Below, piece after piece: positions 32,315 through 40,889 of a DNA stretch of 64,000 bases. The DNA comes from Burkholderiaceae bacterium (GTDB lineage: Bacteria; Pseudomonadota; Gammaproteobacteria; Burkholderiales; Burkholderiaceae_C), in assembly GCA_024235995.1 (NCBI GenBank), contig JACKLI010000001.1:3286001-3350000 (forward strand). Direction: 5' to 3'. The translations under genes and the position numbers were made by a program. Position 1 is the first letter of the stretch. Every line of letters starts with the position of its first letter. Under the pieces are notes generated by a model. That model had not been told where the DNA came from. It was given only the letters and a program-made list of their open reading frames with translations, and ran no database searches.

Positions 32315-33088
32315 ATGAGTGCCTTCATCGAGGAGCGCGTGCTCACCGTCCGGCACTGGACCGACCGGCTGTTCAGCTTCACCACCACGCGCGACGCGGC
32401 GCTGCGTTTTTCCAACGGCCACTTCACCATGATCGGCCTGCGCATCGACGCCAAGCCGCTGCTGCGCGCCTACAGCATCGCATCGCCCAACTACGAGGAC
32501 CACCTGGAGTTCCTCAGCATCAAGGTGGAGGACGGCCCGCTCACCTCGCGCCTGCAGCACATCCAGCCGGGCGACACCATCGTGGTCGGGCGCAAGCCCA
32601 CCGGCACCCTGGTGGTGGACTACCTGCTGCCCGGCAAGCGGCTGTACCTGTTTTCCACCGGCACGGGGCTGGCGCCTTTCATGAGCATCATCCGCGACCC
32701 GGAGAGCTACGAGAAGTTCGAGCAGATCATCCTGGTGCACGGCGTGCGCACCGCGGGCGAGCTGGCCTATCACGACGTGATCGTCGATCACCTGCCGCGG
32801 CACGAGTTCCTGGGCGACATGATCGCCAGCCAGCTGCGGTACTACCCCACCGTCACGCGCGAGGACTTTCGCAACGTCGGGCGCATCCCCGACCTGATCG
32901 AATCGGGCAAGCTGTTTGCCGACCTGGACGTGCCGCCGCTGGACGCCGCGCACGACCGCGCCATGATCTGCGGCAGCCCGGCCATGCTCAAGGACCTGCG
33001 GCACCTGCTGGAGGCGCGCGGCTTTGCGGAGGGCAACACCTCGCGCCCGGGCAGCTTCGTCATCGAACGGGCCTTTGCCGAGTCATGA
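32315..33088 (+). CDS. fpr: Ferredoxin--NADP(+) reductase
   Basis: This 257-residue flavoprotein of the Fpr family moves electrons between NADPH and ferredoxin or flavodoxin. The FAD-binding RAYS motif is at residues 51-54; the NADP-binding segment LFSTGTGLAPFMSI follows at ~110-123; MICGSPAMLKDL lies near 212-223. The family-typical C-terminal FVIERAF is present. It is divergent from hnr and overlaps the TetR gene by ATGA. The placement suggests it regenerates the reduced ferredoxin that Hnr needs, although no ferredoxin gene is in the locus. A general oxidative-stress role is the alternative. Confidence 0.92.
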   Translation: MSAFIEERVLTVRHWTDRLFSFTTTRDAALRFSNGHFTMIGLRIDAKPLLRAYSIASPNYEDHLEFLSIKVEDGPLTSRLQHIQPGDTIVVGRKPTGTLVVDYLLPGKRLYLFSTGTGLAPFMSIIRDPESYEKFEQIILVHGVRTAGELAYHDVIVDHLPRHEFLGDMIASQLRYYPTVTREDFRNVGRIPDLIESGKLFADLDVPPLDAAHDRAMICGSPAMLKDLRHLLEARGFAEGNTSRPGSFVIERAFAES

Positions 33089-33792
33089 AGACCAACCTGG
33101 CCATTGTCCCCACGCGGCCGGCCGCCGCACGGCCGGGCCCCCGCGGCCTGGCCAAGCCCGGCCGCAAGGCCGGCGTGCGCGAGCAGGCGGCGCAGGAGAC
33201 GCAGGACGCCATCCTGCGCGCGGCCACGCGCATCTTTTCCAAGCACGGGTTCTCGGGCGGGCGCATCGACCAGATCTCCAAGGCGGCCGGCTCGCACGAC
33301 CGCATGATCTACTATTACTTCGGGAGCAAGGAAGGCCTGTACATCGCGGTGCTTGAAGACCTCTATCGGCGCTTCAACGAAGCCGAGGCGGCCCTCAAGA
33401 TCGACGCCACGCATCCCGAGCAGGCGCTGGTGGCCGTGATCGGCTTCATCTGGAACTACTACCAGCGCAAGCCCGAGTTCATCACCCTGCTGAACGACGA
33501 GAACCTGCACCACGGCAAGCACATCGCCAAGTCGCTGCGGGCGCATGACTATTCGTCGCCCGCCACGCAGATCATCGACTCGGTGCTGGCCAGCGGCGTG
33601 GCCCAGGGCCTGTTTCGCCCCGGCCTGTCGGCGCGCGACGTCTACCTGATGATCGCCAGCCTGAATTATTTCTATCTTTCCAACCGCCACACGCTTTCGG
33701 CCTTCTTCGGCAGCAAGCTGGACAGCAGCGAGGCGCTGCAGCACTGGCACGCCTTCGTCGTCGACGCCGTGCTGCGCGCCGTCAAGCCCTGA
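33085..33792 (+). CDS. TetR/AcrR-family transcriptional regulator
   Basis: This 235-residue regulator has an N-terminal helix-turn-helix domain preceded by a ~35-residue basic, proline-rich tail (MKTNLAIVPTRPAAARPGPR). The HTH covers ILRAATRIFSKHGFSGGRID, then the recognition helix ending HDRMIYYYFGSKEGLY (~45-85). The C-terminal ligand domain is of the TetR_C type. It overlaps fpr by ATGA and precedes the enamidase gene by 24 bp, so it probably controls the divergent nicotinate units, with a pathway intermediate as ligand. That is inference. Confidence 0.9.
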   Translation: MKTNLAIVPTRPAAARPGPRGLAKPGRKAGVREQAAQETQDAILRAATRIFSKHGFSGGRIDQISKAAGSHDRMIYYYFGSKEGLYIAVLEDLYRRFNEAEAALKIDATHPEQALVAVIGFIWNYYQRKPEFITLLNDENLHHGKHIAKSLRAHDYSSPATQIIDSVLASGVAQGLFRPGLSARDVYLMIASLNYFYLSNRHTLSAFFGSKLDSSEALQHWHAFVVDAVLRAVKP

Positions 33793-33816
33793 ACCCCCAC
33801 GAAACAGGAGATCGCC

Positions 33817-35004
33817 ATGGCAGAAGTCGCCACCACCGAAAAGTCCGGCAAGGTCGTCATCCAGAACATCGGCCTGCTGCTGTCGGGCGACATCGACCGG
33901 CCCATCCTGGACGCCGACACCCTCGTGGTGCAGGACGGCCTGATCGCCGCCGTGGGCCGGCAGGCCGACTGCAACCTGGAGGGCGCCCGCCACACCATCG
34001 ACGCGCGCCGCACCTGCGTGGCCCCGGGCCTGATCGACAGCCACGTGCACCCGGTGTTCGGCGACTGGACGCCGCGGCAAAACCAGCTCGGCTGGATCGA
34101 ATCGACCCTGAACGGCGGCGTCACCACCATGATCTCGGCTGGCGAGGTGCACCTGCCCGGCCGCCCGAAAGACGTGGTGGGCCTGAAGGCCCTGGCCATT
34201 ACGGCGCAGCGGGCGTTCGACAACTTTCGCCCCGGCGGGGTGAAGGTGCTGGCCGGCGCGCCGGTGATCGAAAAAGGCATGGTCGAGCAGGACTTCAAGG
34301 ACCTGGCCGACGCCGGCGTCAAGCTGCTGGGCGAGGTGGGCCTGGGCTCGGTCAAGGCCGGCGAGGAGGCCGGGCAGATGGTAGCCTGGGCGCGCAAGTA
34401 CGGTATCCAGAGCACCATCCACACGGGCGGGCCCTCCATTCCCGGCTCTGGCCTGATCGACAAGGACGTGGTGCTGGCGGCCGACGCCGACATCATCGGC
34501 CACATCAACGGCGGCCACACCGCCCTGCCCTGGAAGCACGTGTGCGAGCTGTGCGAGAAGTCCAGCCGCGCCATCGAGCTGGTGCACAACGGCAACGAAA
34601 AAATCGCCATCGAGGCCGCGCGCGCCGCCATCGAGCTGAAATGCCCGCACCGCGTCATCCTGGGCACCGACGGGCCGGCCGGCTCGGGCGTGCAGCCGCT
34701 GGGCATCCTGCGCATGATCGCGCTGATCTCCAGCTTTGCCGGCATCCCGGCCGAGGTGGTGTTCGGCTTTGCCACCGGCAACACGGCGCGCATGCGCCAG
34801 CTCAACTGCGGCCTGATCGAGGTGGGCCGGGCGGCCGACTTGGTCTTCATGGACAAGGCCCAGCACAGCGCCGGGCGCGACCTGCTGGACAGCGTTCAGC
34901 TGGGCGACATTCCGGGCATCGGCATGGTCATGATCGACGGCCTGGTGCGCTGCGGGCGCAGCCGCAACACGCCGCCGGCCACCGAGGTGCCGGTGGTGCT
35001 TTAA
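33817..35004 (+). CDS. ena: Enamidase (1,4,5,6-tetrahydro-6-oxonicotinate hydrolase) of the amidohydrolase superfamily
   Basis: This 395-residue amidohydrolase matches Eubacterium barkeri enamidase, which opens 1,4,5,6-tetrahydro-6-oxonicotinate to 2-formylglutarate and ammonia. Metal-site candidates are His76 and His78 (DSHVHP), Glu173 (LLGEVGLGS, a bridging Glu in place of carboxylated Lys, as in enamidase), His202, His229/His234 (GHINGGH) and Asp285 (LGTDGPAGSG). An AGGAG Shine-Dalgarno precedes the ATG. Being downstream of fpr and divergent from hnr makes the next-step assignment strong. No gene for 2-formylglutarate processing is in the window. Confidence 0.88.
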   Translation: MAEVATTEKSGKVVIQNIGLLLSGDIDRPILDADTLVVQDGLIAAVGRQADCNLEGARHTIDARRTCVAPGLIDSHVHPVFGDWTPRQNQLGWIESTLNGGVTTMISAGEVHLPGRPKDVVGLKALAITAQRAFDNFRPGGVKVLAGAPVIEKGMVEQDFKDLADAGVKLLGEVGLGSVKAGEEAGQMVAWARKYGIQSTIHTGGPSIPGSGLIDKDVVLAADADIIGHINGGHTALPWKHVCELCEKSSRAIELVHNGNEKIAIEAARAAIELKCPHRVILGTDGPAGSGVQPLGILRMIALISSFAGIPAEVVFGFATGNTARMRQLNCGLIEVGRAADLVFMDKAQHSAGRDLLDSVQLGDIPGIGMVMIDGLVRCGRSRNTPPATEVPVVL

Positions 35005-35013
35005 CGCGGCGCG

Positions 35014-35595
35014 TCAGCGCGAATCCAGCCGCTGCAGCAAGGCCTCGAAGGCCTCGTCCGGCGCCTGCGTGTTGTCGTACAGCAGCAGCTCGGGATACTG
35101 CGCCGCCTCGGGCATGAACAGGCGCGTGCGGTAATCGTCCCAGTGCGCCAGCTTCCAGGCGTCGTTGGGGTTGCCGCGCGCCTGGATGCGCCGGCGCGCC
35201 TCATCTTCTTGCAGGTGCACCCACACCACGCGCACCACCACGTCATCCGCCACGCCCAGCCAGGCCCGGTCGGCCAGCTGGTGCGCGCGCACCTCGCGCG
35301 AGAGCGGGCCGACCACGATGCAGTTCACGCCCAGCGCCAGATTCTCGCGCGCCGTGTTCAACAGGCCCGCGTACTCGGGGCCGCGCAGGTGCTGCAGGTA
35401 CAGGGGGCTGTCGCGGTCGTTGGCGTCGCCCGTCAGCACCCCCATCACGGCGCTGCTGTAGCCGCCGTACAGCGTGTCCTTGTCCAGCAGGCAAAACGAC
35501 TCGCTGCTGCGCCGGTGCAGCAGCGGCAACGCGCGCTTGGCCAGGGTGGTCTTGCCGGTGCCGGCATGGCCGCAGAAGAAGATGAGACGGGGCAT
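35014..35595 (-). CDS. P-loop kinase-like protein
   Basis: This 193-residue cytoplasmic protein has Walker A GHAGTGKTTLAKR at residues 9-21 and an Asp-rich LLDKDTLYGGY (~37-47), a layout seen in small-molecule kinases such as the shikimate/gluconate/Zeta-toxin-related group. An Arg-rich lid-like segment (HLQEDEARRRIQARGNPNDAWK) lies at ~126-147. The ATG at 35595 places the P-loop close to the N terminus; the frame's earlier ATG adds 12 unlikely residues. It is convergent with the enamidase gene (9-bp gap). The substrate is unknown. Confidence 0.8.
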   Translation of the reverse strand: MPRLIFFCGHAGTGKTTLAKRALPLLHRRSSESFCLLDKDTLYGGYSSAVMGVLTGDANDRDSPLYLQHLRGPEYAGLLNTARENLALGVNCIVVGPLSREVRAHQLADRAWLGVADDVVVRVVWVHLQEDEARRRIQARGNPNDAWKLAHWDDYRTRLFMPEAAQYPELLLYDNTQAPDEAFEALLQRLDSR

Positions 35596-35635
35596 GTGGC
35601 AAGCATAGCCGCAGGCAGGCCGCCGCGGCACCCGG

Positions 35636-36193
35636 CTACGCGTGCAGGCGCGAGTTGCGCGGCAGGTGCGCCATCAAGAACTCCATCTGGTCGGCCAGGA
35701 TGCGGCGGTTGCGCAGGATGAAGTCTTCCCACAGGCTGGGCACGTAGGGCGCGTACAGCAGCGGCATGCGCGCCTGCTCGGGCGTGCGGTCGCTCTTGCG
35801 GTGGTTGCAGGCGCGGCAGGCGGTGACCACGTTCATCCAGTGGTCGCGCCCGCGCTGCGCCAGCGGGGTGATGTGCTCGCGGGTCAGCTCGGTCTCGTGG
35901 AAGTGCCCGCCGCAGTAGGCGCACACGTTGCGGTCGCGCGCGAACAGCTTGGCGTTGGTCAGGCCCGGGCGCAGGTCGAAGGGGTTGATGTTGGGCACGC
36001 CGCGCGTGCCGATGATGCTGTTGACCTCGATCACCGACTGCTGGCCGGTGACGGCGTTGTACCCGCCGTGAAACACCGCGATGGAGCCGCCGGCCTCCCA
36101 TCGCACCTCTTCGGCGGCGTAATGAATCACCGCCTGTTCCAGCGAAATCCACGATTGCGGCAGCCCCTGGGCCGACAGCTTGAGCACCTTCAC
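35636..36193 (-). CDS. HNH endonuclease family protein
   Basis: This 185-residue protein has a zinc-stabilised HNH domain: CAYCG (~92-96) and CRACNHRKSDRTPEQA (~127-142) supply the Cys pairs, and LTREHITPLAQRGRDHWMNVVTA carries the catalytic His and Asn. It is the stand-alone, chromosomally conserved type found beside housekeeping genes in Burkholderiales, with no phage or restriction context here. Its biological role is not established. It lies 40 bp from the P-loop kinase gene in the same direction and is divergent from ribF. Confidence 0.88.
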   Translation of the reverse strand: MKVLKLSAQGLPQSWISLEQAVIHYAAEEVRWEAGGSIAVFHGGYNAVTGQQSVIEVNSIIGTRGVPNINPFDLRPGLTNAKLFARDRNVCAYCGGHFHETELTREHITPLAQRGRDHWMNVVTACRACNHRKSDRTPEQARMPLLYAPYVPSLWEDFILRNRRILADQMEFLMAHLPRNSRLHA

Positions 36194-36314
36194 AAAACGA
36201 CTCCTGATGCGGAACCCCTGTGTGTGGCCAGCGTTGCCAGCGCCGGCCGCCCTGCGCCTTCGAAATCCGGAATGCGCGCAGGCAATATACTCTTTTTTTT
36301 GATGGGATTTGACC

Positions 36315-36360
36315 GTCTGGCGCGGGTGCAGCTTGCGCCAGACGCTATCAATTCAATAAT
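36315..36360 (-). repeat. Dispersed repeat with a perfect hairpin in the ribF leader
   Basis: On the minus strand ATTGAATTGATAGCGTCTGG leads into GCGCAAGCTG and GCGCCAGACGG, matching the shared block order of the dispersed repeat. The plus strand has a perfect 9-bp inverted pair GTCTGGCGC (36315-36323) / GCGCCAGAC (36335-36343), ending 19 bp before the ribF start codon, where it could influence translation. No FMN riboswitch consensus is visible. Confidence 0.55.
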
Positions 36361-36362
36361 CC

Positions 36363-37385
36363 ATGAAGATTTTTCGCGGCCTGCGCCACCCCGGCATCGC
36401 GCCGGGCTGCGCGCTCACCATCGGCAACTTCGACGGCGTGCACCGCGGCCACCAAGCCATGCTGGCGCTGCTGCGCGGCGAGGCGGCGCAGCGTGGCGTG
36501 CAAAGCTGCGTGATGACCTTCGAGCCGCACCCGCGCGACCACTTTGCCGCGCTGCTGAACAAGCCCGAGCTGGCGCCGGCGCGCATCGTCACCTTTCGCG
36601 ACAAGCTGGCCGAGCTGGCGCGCTGCGGCATCGAGCAGACCATCGTGCTGCCCTTCAACGCGCGCCTGGCCGCCCAGCCGCCCGAGGCCTTCATCGACGA
36701 CATGCTGGTGCGCGGCCTGGGCGTGCGCTATGTGCTGGTGGGCGACGATTTCCGCTTCGGCGCCAAGCGCGCGGGCGACTACGCCATGCTGGACGCGGCG
36801 GGCCAGCAGCGGGGCTTCGACGTGGCACGCATGCAAAGCTACGAGGTGCATGGCGTGCGCGTGTCCAGCACCGCCGTGCGCGCGGCGCTGGCCGAAGGCC
36901 GCATGCAGGATGCCGCCGCGCTGCTGGGCCGCCCCTACGCCATCAGCGGCCACGTGGTGCATGGGCGCCACCTGGGCCGCAAGCTGGGCGAAAGCGCGGC
37001 GGGCCGCGCCGACGGCTTTCGCACGCTGAACCTGCGCTTTTCGCGCCGCGCGCATGCGTGGAAGCCCGCCGCCAGCGGCATCTTCGTGGTGCGCGTGCAT
37101 GGCCTGGGCGCGTCCCCGCTGCCCGGCGTGGCCAACCTGGGCGTGCGCCCCTCGCTGGACGCGCACGACGTCAACGGCGGGCGTGTGCTGCTGGAGACGC
37201 ACTGCCTGCAGTGGCCCGAGCACCTGGGCACCGAGGGGGCCTACGGTAAAATCATCCGCGTGGAACTGCTGCACAAACTGCACGACGAGTTGCGCTATCA
37301 CAGCCTGGCGGCACTGACCGAGGGCATCGCGCGCGACCTGCAGGACGCCCGCGCCTGGCTGGCCGCCCACTCGGCGCGAATTTGA
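36363..37385 (+). CDS. ribF: Bifunctional riboflavin kinase / FAD synthetase
   Basis: This 340-residue enzyme phosphorylates riboflavin to FMN and adenylylates FMN to FAD. The N-terminal nucleotidyltransferase domain shows TIGNFDGVHRGHQ (~20-32), VMTFEPHPRDHF, and GDDFRFGAKRAGD; SSTAVRAALAEG (~159-170) is the adenylyltransferase ISSTxIR-type motif. The C-terminal kinase domain has GHVVHGRHLGRKLG, a variant GxTxxN region and GVANLGVRPS. Length is normal. It is followed by ileS and lspA, the common ribF-ileS-lspA arrangement. A GC-rich hairpin (GGGGCCGCGGGCCCC, 37387-37401) follows the stop. Confidence 0.95.
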   Translation: MKIFRGLRHPGIAPGCALTIGNFDGVHRGHQAMLALLRGEAAQRGVQSCVMTFEPHPRDHFAALLNKPELAPARIVTFRDKLAELARCGIEQTIVLPFNARLAAQPPEAFIDDMLVRGLGVRYVLVGDDFRFGAKRAGDYAMLDAAGQQRGFDVARMQSYEVHGVRVSSTAVRAALAEGRMQDAAALLGRPYAISGHVVHGRHLGRKLGESAAGRADGFRTLNLRFSRRAHAWKPAASGIFVVRVHGLGASPLPGVANLGVRPSLDAHDVNGGRVLLETHCLQWPEHLGTEGAYGKIIRVELLHKLHDELRYHSLAALTEGIARDLQDARAWLAAHSARI

Positions 37386-37451
37386 AGGGGCCGCGGGCCC
37401 CGCTCTCGCCTGCCAGCACGGCTTGCGGCCCCGCACCCTGCCCCACTCCTA

Positions 37452-37503
37452 CTTCAATAGCTGCTCGCGCAAGCTGGGTGCTGGCCAAAGCCCTATTTGA
37501 TTC
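37452..37503 (+). repeat. Dispersed repeat copy between ribF and ileS
   Basis: TTCAATAGCTGCTCGCGCAA then GCTGGCCAAAGCCCTATTTGA gives one of the clearest copies of the repeat in this window. It ends 15 bp before the ileS start codon. Confidence 0.75.
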
Positions 37504-37518
37504 GAAATACCGCACGCC

Positions 37519-40353
37519 ATGAGCTCCGAGAACAAGACCGACTACCGCAGCACGCTGAACCTGCCCGACACACCCTTCCCCATGCGGGGCGATCTGCCCA
37601 AGCGCGAGCCGGGCTGGGTGCAGCAATGGGACGAGCAAGGCCTGTACAAGCGCCTGCGCGCGGCCCGCGCCGGCCGCGAAAAATTCATCCTGCACGACGG
37701 CCCGCCCTACGCCAACGGCACGCTGCACGCCGGCCACGCGGTCAACAAGATCCTCAAGGACATGATCGTCAAGACGCGCCAGCTCATGGGCATGGACGCG
37801 CACTACGTGCCGGGCTGGGACTGCCACGGCCTGCCGATCGAAAACCAGATCGAAAAGCAGTTTGGCCGCAACCTGAGCCGCGACGAGATGCAGGCCAAGG
37901 GCCGCGCCTACGCCACCGAGCAGATCGCCCTGCAGATGAAGGACTTCAAGCGCCTGGGCGTGCTGGGCGAGTGGGACAACCCCTACAAGACGATGAACTT
38001 CGCCAACGAGGCGGGCGAGCTGCGGCTGTTCAAGCGCCTCGTCGAGCGCGGCTTCGTCTACCGGGGCCTCAAGCCCGTGTACTGGTGCTTCGACTGCGGC
38101 TCGGCGCTGGCCGAGGCCGAGATCGAATACCAGGACAAGAAGAGCCACACCGTCGATGTCGCCTTCGAAGCCGCCGAGCCCGACAAGCTCGCCGCCGCCT
38201 TCGGCCTGCCCAAGTTGGGCAAACCCGCCTTCCTCGTCATCTGGACCACCACCGCCTGGACCATCCCGGCCAACCAGGCACTCAACCTGGGCCCGCAGAT
38301 CGACTACGCGCTGGTCGATACCCCCAAGGGCCTGCTGGTGCTGGCCGCGGCCCGGGTCGAGGACTGCCTCAAGCGCTACGAAATCGATGGCAAGGTCGTC
38401 GCCACGGCCAAGGGCGAGAAGCTGGCGGGCCTGAACTTCAAGCACCCCTTGTACGACGTGGACGCCGGCTACCGCCGCCTGTCGCCCGTCTACCTGGCCG
38501 ACTACGCCACCGACACCGACGGCACCGGCAGCGTGCACTCGGCGCCCGCCTACGGCGTGGAGGACTTCAACTCCTGCGTGGCGCACGGCCTGGCGCACGC
38601 CGACATCCTCAACCCCGTGCAGGGCGGGGGCAGCTACGCGGCCGACTTTCCGCTGTTCGGCGGCATGGACATCTGGAAGGCCGTGCCCGTCATCATCCAG
38701 GCCCTGAAGGACGCGCACCGCCTGCTGGCCACCAGCAGCCTGCAGCACAGCTACCCGCACTGCTGGCGCCACAAGTCGCCCGTCATCTACCGCGCCGCCT
38801 CGCAGTGGTTCGTGCGCATGGACGAGGGCGAAGGCGTGTTCACCCAGGACAAGGCGCCCGAAACCCTGCGCGCCACCGCGCTGCGCGCCATCGAGCAGAC
38901 CCGGTTCTACCCCCCGTCCGGGCAGGCCCGCCTGCGCGACATGATTGCCGGCCGCCCCGACTGGGTCATCAGCCGCCAGCGCGCCTGGGGCGTGCCGATC
39001 GCGTTCTTTCTGCACAAGGAGACCGACGAGCTGCACCCGCGCACGCTCCAAATCCTGGACCAGGCCGCCGACATCATCGAGCAGGGCGGCATCGAGGCCT
39101 GGAGCCGCGTGACGGCCGAGCAGATCCTGGGCACCGACGAGGCCCAGCACTACCGCAAGTTCAACGACATCCTGGAGGTGTGGTTCGACTCCGGCTCCAC
39201 CTTCGACCACGTCCTGTGCGGTACCCACCCCGCCGAGCATCACCTGAGCGGCCCCGAAGCCGACATGTACCTCGAAGGCCACGACCAGCACCGCGGGTGG
39301 TTCCACTCCTCGCTGCTGCTGGCCAGCGCCATCCGCGGCCGCGCGCCCTACCGCAGCCTGCTCACGCACGGCTTCACGGTCGACGCGCAAGGCCGCAAGA
39401 TGAGCAAGAGCCTGGGCAACGGCATCGACCTGCAGGAGGCCAACAAGAAGTGGGGCGCCGAGCTGCTGCGCCTGTGGACGGCCTCCAGCGACTACTCGGG
39501 CGACATCGCTGGCGACGACAAGATCATGGCCCGCGTGATCGACGCCTACCGCCGCATCCGCAACACCCTGCGCTTTCTGCTGGCCAACACCAGCGACTTC
39601 GATCCGGCGCGCGACGCCGTGGCGCCCGCCGAGCTGCTGGAGATCGACCGCTGGCTGCTGTCACGCGCGGCCCAGTTCCAGGCCGAGGTGCTGGCGCACT
39701 ACGACGTGTATGAGTTCCACCCCGTGGTCGCCAAGCTGCAACTGTTCTGCTCCGAAGACCTGGGCGGCTTCTACCTGGACGTGCTGAAGGACCGCCTGTA
39801 CACCACGCAGGCCAAAAGCCTGGCGCGCCGCAGCGCGCAGACCGCGCTGTGGCAGCTCACGCAAGCCCTGCTGCGCTGGATGGCGCCCTTCCTCAGCTTC
39901 ACCGCCGAGGAGGCCTGGAAGCTGGTGGGCCAAAGCGACTCGATCTTTCTGGAAGAATTCTGGACCTTCGACGCACCCGACACCGCCCTGCTCGCCAAGT
40001 GGGCGCGCATCCGCGATCTGCGCGAGGCCGTCAACAAGCAGATCGAGACCCTGCGCGAGCAGGGCGCGGTCGGCTCGTCGCTGCAGGCGCAGGCGGTGCT
40101 GACCGCGCCGCCCGAAGACCACGCGCTGCTGGCCAGCCTGGGGGCCGACCTGCGCTTCGTGTTCATCGTATCTGCTATCGAATTGAAAGCTGGTGACGCT
40201 CTATCCATTAGGGTCAACGGCTCACAAGACATCAAATGCGAGCGCTGCTGGCACTACCTGCCGGACGTCGGCCTGCATGCCGATCACCCCAGCCTGTGCG
40301 GGCGCTGCGTGAGCAACCTGTACGGCGCGGGCGAGACGCGCACCATCGCCTGA
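37519..40353 (+). CDS. ileS: Isoleucyl-tRNA synthetase
   Basis: This 944-residue class I synthetase charges tRNA-Ile. The HIGH-type motif is HAGH at 70-73 (GPPYANGTLHAGHA), the KMSKS loop is at 627-631 (GRKMSKSLGN), and the editing domain lies between with WTTTAWTIPAN. The C terminus ends with the zinc ribbon CERCWHYLP...CGRC that bacterial-type IleS uses. A dispersed repeat (40168-40215) is read in frame just before this ribbon, encoding about 15 residues (SAIELKAGDALSIRV). It is followed by lspA with one base between stop and start. Confidence 0.97.
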   Translation: MSSENKTDYRSTLNLPDTPFPMRGDLPKREPGWVQQWDEQGLYKRLRAARAGREKFILHDGPPYANGTLHAGHAVNKILKDMIVKTRQLMGMDAHYVPGWDCHGLPIENQIEKQFGRNLSRDEMQAKGRAYATEQIALQMKDFKRLGVLGEWDNPYKTMNFANEAGELRLFKRLVERGFVYRGLKPVYWCFDCGSALAEAEIEYQDKKSHTVDVAFEAAEPDKLAAAFGLPKLGKPAFLVIWTTTAWTIPANQALNLGPQIDYALVDTPKGLLVLAAARVEDCLKRYEIDGKVVATAKGEKLAGLNFKHPLYDVDAGYRRLSPVYLADYATDTDGTGSVHSAPAYGVEDFNSCVAHGLAHADILNPVQGGGSYAADFPLFGGMDIWKAVPVIIQALKDAHRLLATSSLQHSYPHCWRHKSPVIYRAASQWFVRMDEGEGVFTQDKAPETLRATALRAIEQTRFYPPSGQARLRDMIAGRPDWVISRQRAWGVPIAFFLHKETDELHPRTLQILDQAADIIEQGGIEAWSRVTAEQILGTDEAQHYRKFNDILEVWFDSGSTFDHVLCGTHPAEHHLSGPEADMYLEGHDQHRGWFHSSLLLASAIRGRAPYRSLLTHGFTVDAQGRKMSKSLGNGIDLQEANKKWGAELLRLWTASSDYSGDIAGDDKIMARVIDAYRRIRNTLRFLLANTSDFDPARDAVAPAELLEIDRWLLSRAAQFQAEVLAHYDVYEFHPVVAKLQLFCSEDLGGFYLDVLKDRLYTTQAKSLARRSAQTALWQLTQALLRWMAPFLSFTAEEAWKLVGQSDSIFLEEFWTFDAPDTALLAKWARIRDLREAVNKQIETLREQGAVGSSLQAQAVLTAPPEDHALLASLGADLRFVFIVSAIELKAGDALSIRVNGSQDIKCERCWHYLPDVGLHADHPSLCGRCVSNLYGAGETRTIA
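40168..40215 (+). repeat. Dispersed repeat copy, in frame near the end of ileS
   Basis: TATCGAATTGAAAGCTGGTG, then ACGCTCTATCCATTAGGGTC follows the block order of the family, although more diverged than the copy at 37452. It lies between the anticodon-binding domain and the zinc ribbon of IleS. Confidence 0.6.
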
Positions 40354-40354
40354 C

Positions 40355-40870
40355 ATGGCGCGCGGCAAATCCAGCGGCGCCAGTCTGGCCCTGTGGCTGG
40401 CGCTGGCCACCCTCGTGGTGGTGCTCGACCAGTTCACCAAATGGCTCATCCTGGGCCACTACCAGTTGGGCGACGCCACGCCCGTCACGGGCTTCTTCAA
40501 CCTCGTGCGGGCCCACAACACCGGCGCCGCGTTCTCGTTTCTGGCCGGTGGCAGCGGCTGGCAGCGCTGGTTTTTCGTCGCCCTGGCGCTGGCTGCGTCC
40601 GGCTTCATCGTCTGGCTGCTGCGCCAGCATGCGGGGCAGCGGCTGTTTTCCTTTTCGCTGGCGATGATCCTGGGCGGCGCCGTCGGCAACGTCGTCGATC
40701 GGCTGCAGCACGGCTACGTGGTCGACTTCCTGGACTTTCACTGGCCCATCCTGAGCGGCCTGTTCTACCGCGGCCACTTTCCGGCCTTCAACCTGGCCGA
40801 TGCGGCCATCACCGCTGGAGCTGTCGGCCTGATCCTGGACGAGTTGCTGCGGGTGCGGCAGGCCCGGTAA
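40355..40870 (+). CDS. lspA: Lipoprotein signal peptidase (signal peptidase II)
   Basis: This 171-residue inner-membrane aspartic protease cleaves lipoprotein signal peptides ahead of the lipidated Cys. Four membrane helices are evident. The catalytic aspartates are Asp124 (GYVVDFLDF) and Asp149 (FNLADAAI), with the conserved VLDQFTKW at ~23-30 and NTGAAFSF at ~55-62. Position directly after ileS is the usual one. The T6SS lipoprotein TssJ encoded nearby would be one of its substrates. Confidence 0.96.
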   Translation: MARGKSSGASLALWLALATLVVVLDQFTKWLILGHYQLGDATPVTGFFNLVRAHNTGAAFSFLAGGSGWQRWFFVALALAASGFIVWLLRQHAGQRLFSFSLAMILGGAVGNVVDRLQHGYVVDFLDFHWPILSGLFYRGHFPAFNLADAAITAGAVGLILDELLRVRQAR

Positions 40871-40889
40871 GTTCGAGGCGGGGCAGCGC

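Noticed and set aside
36194..36362. Possible FMN riboswitch before ribF
   Set aside because: The conserved AGGGYR...CCGACYG-type elements of the FMN aptamer are not present. The only structure is a simple hairpin that belongs to a dispersed repeat.
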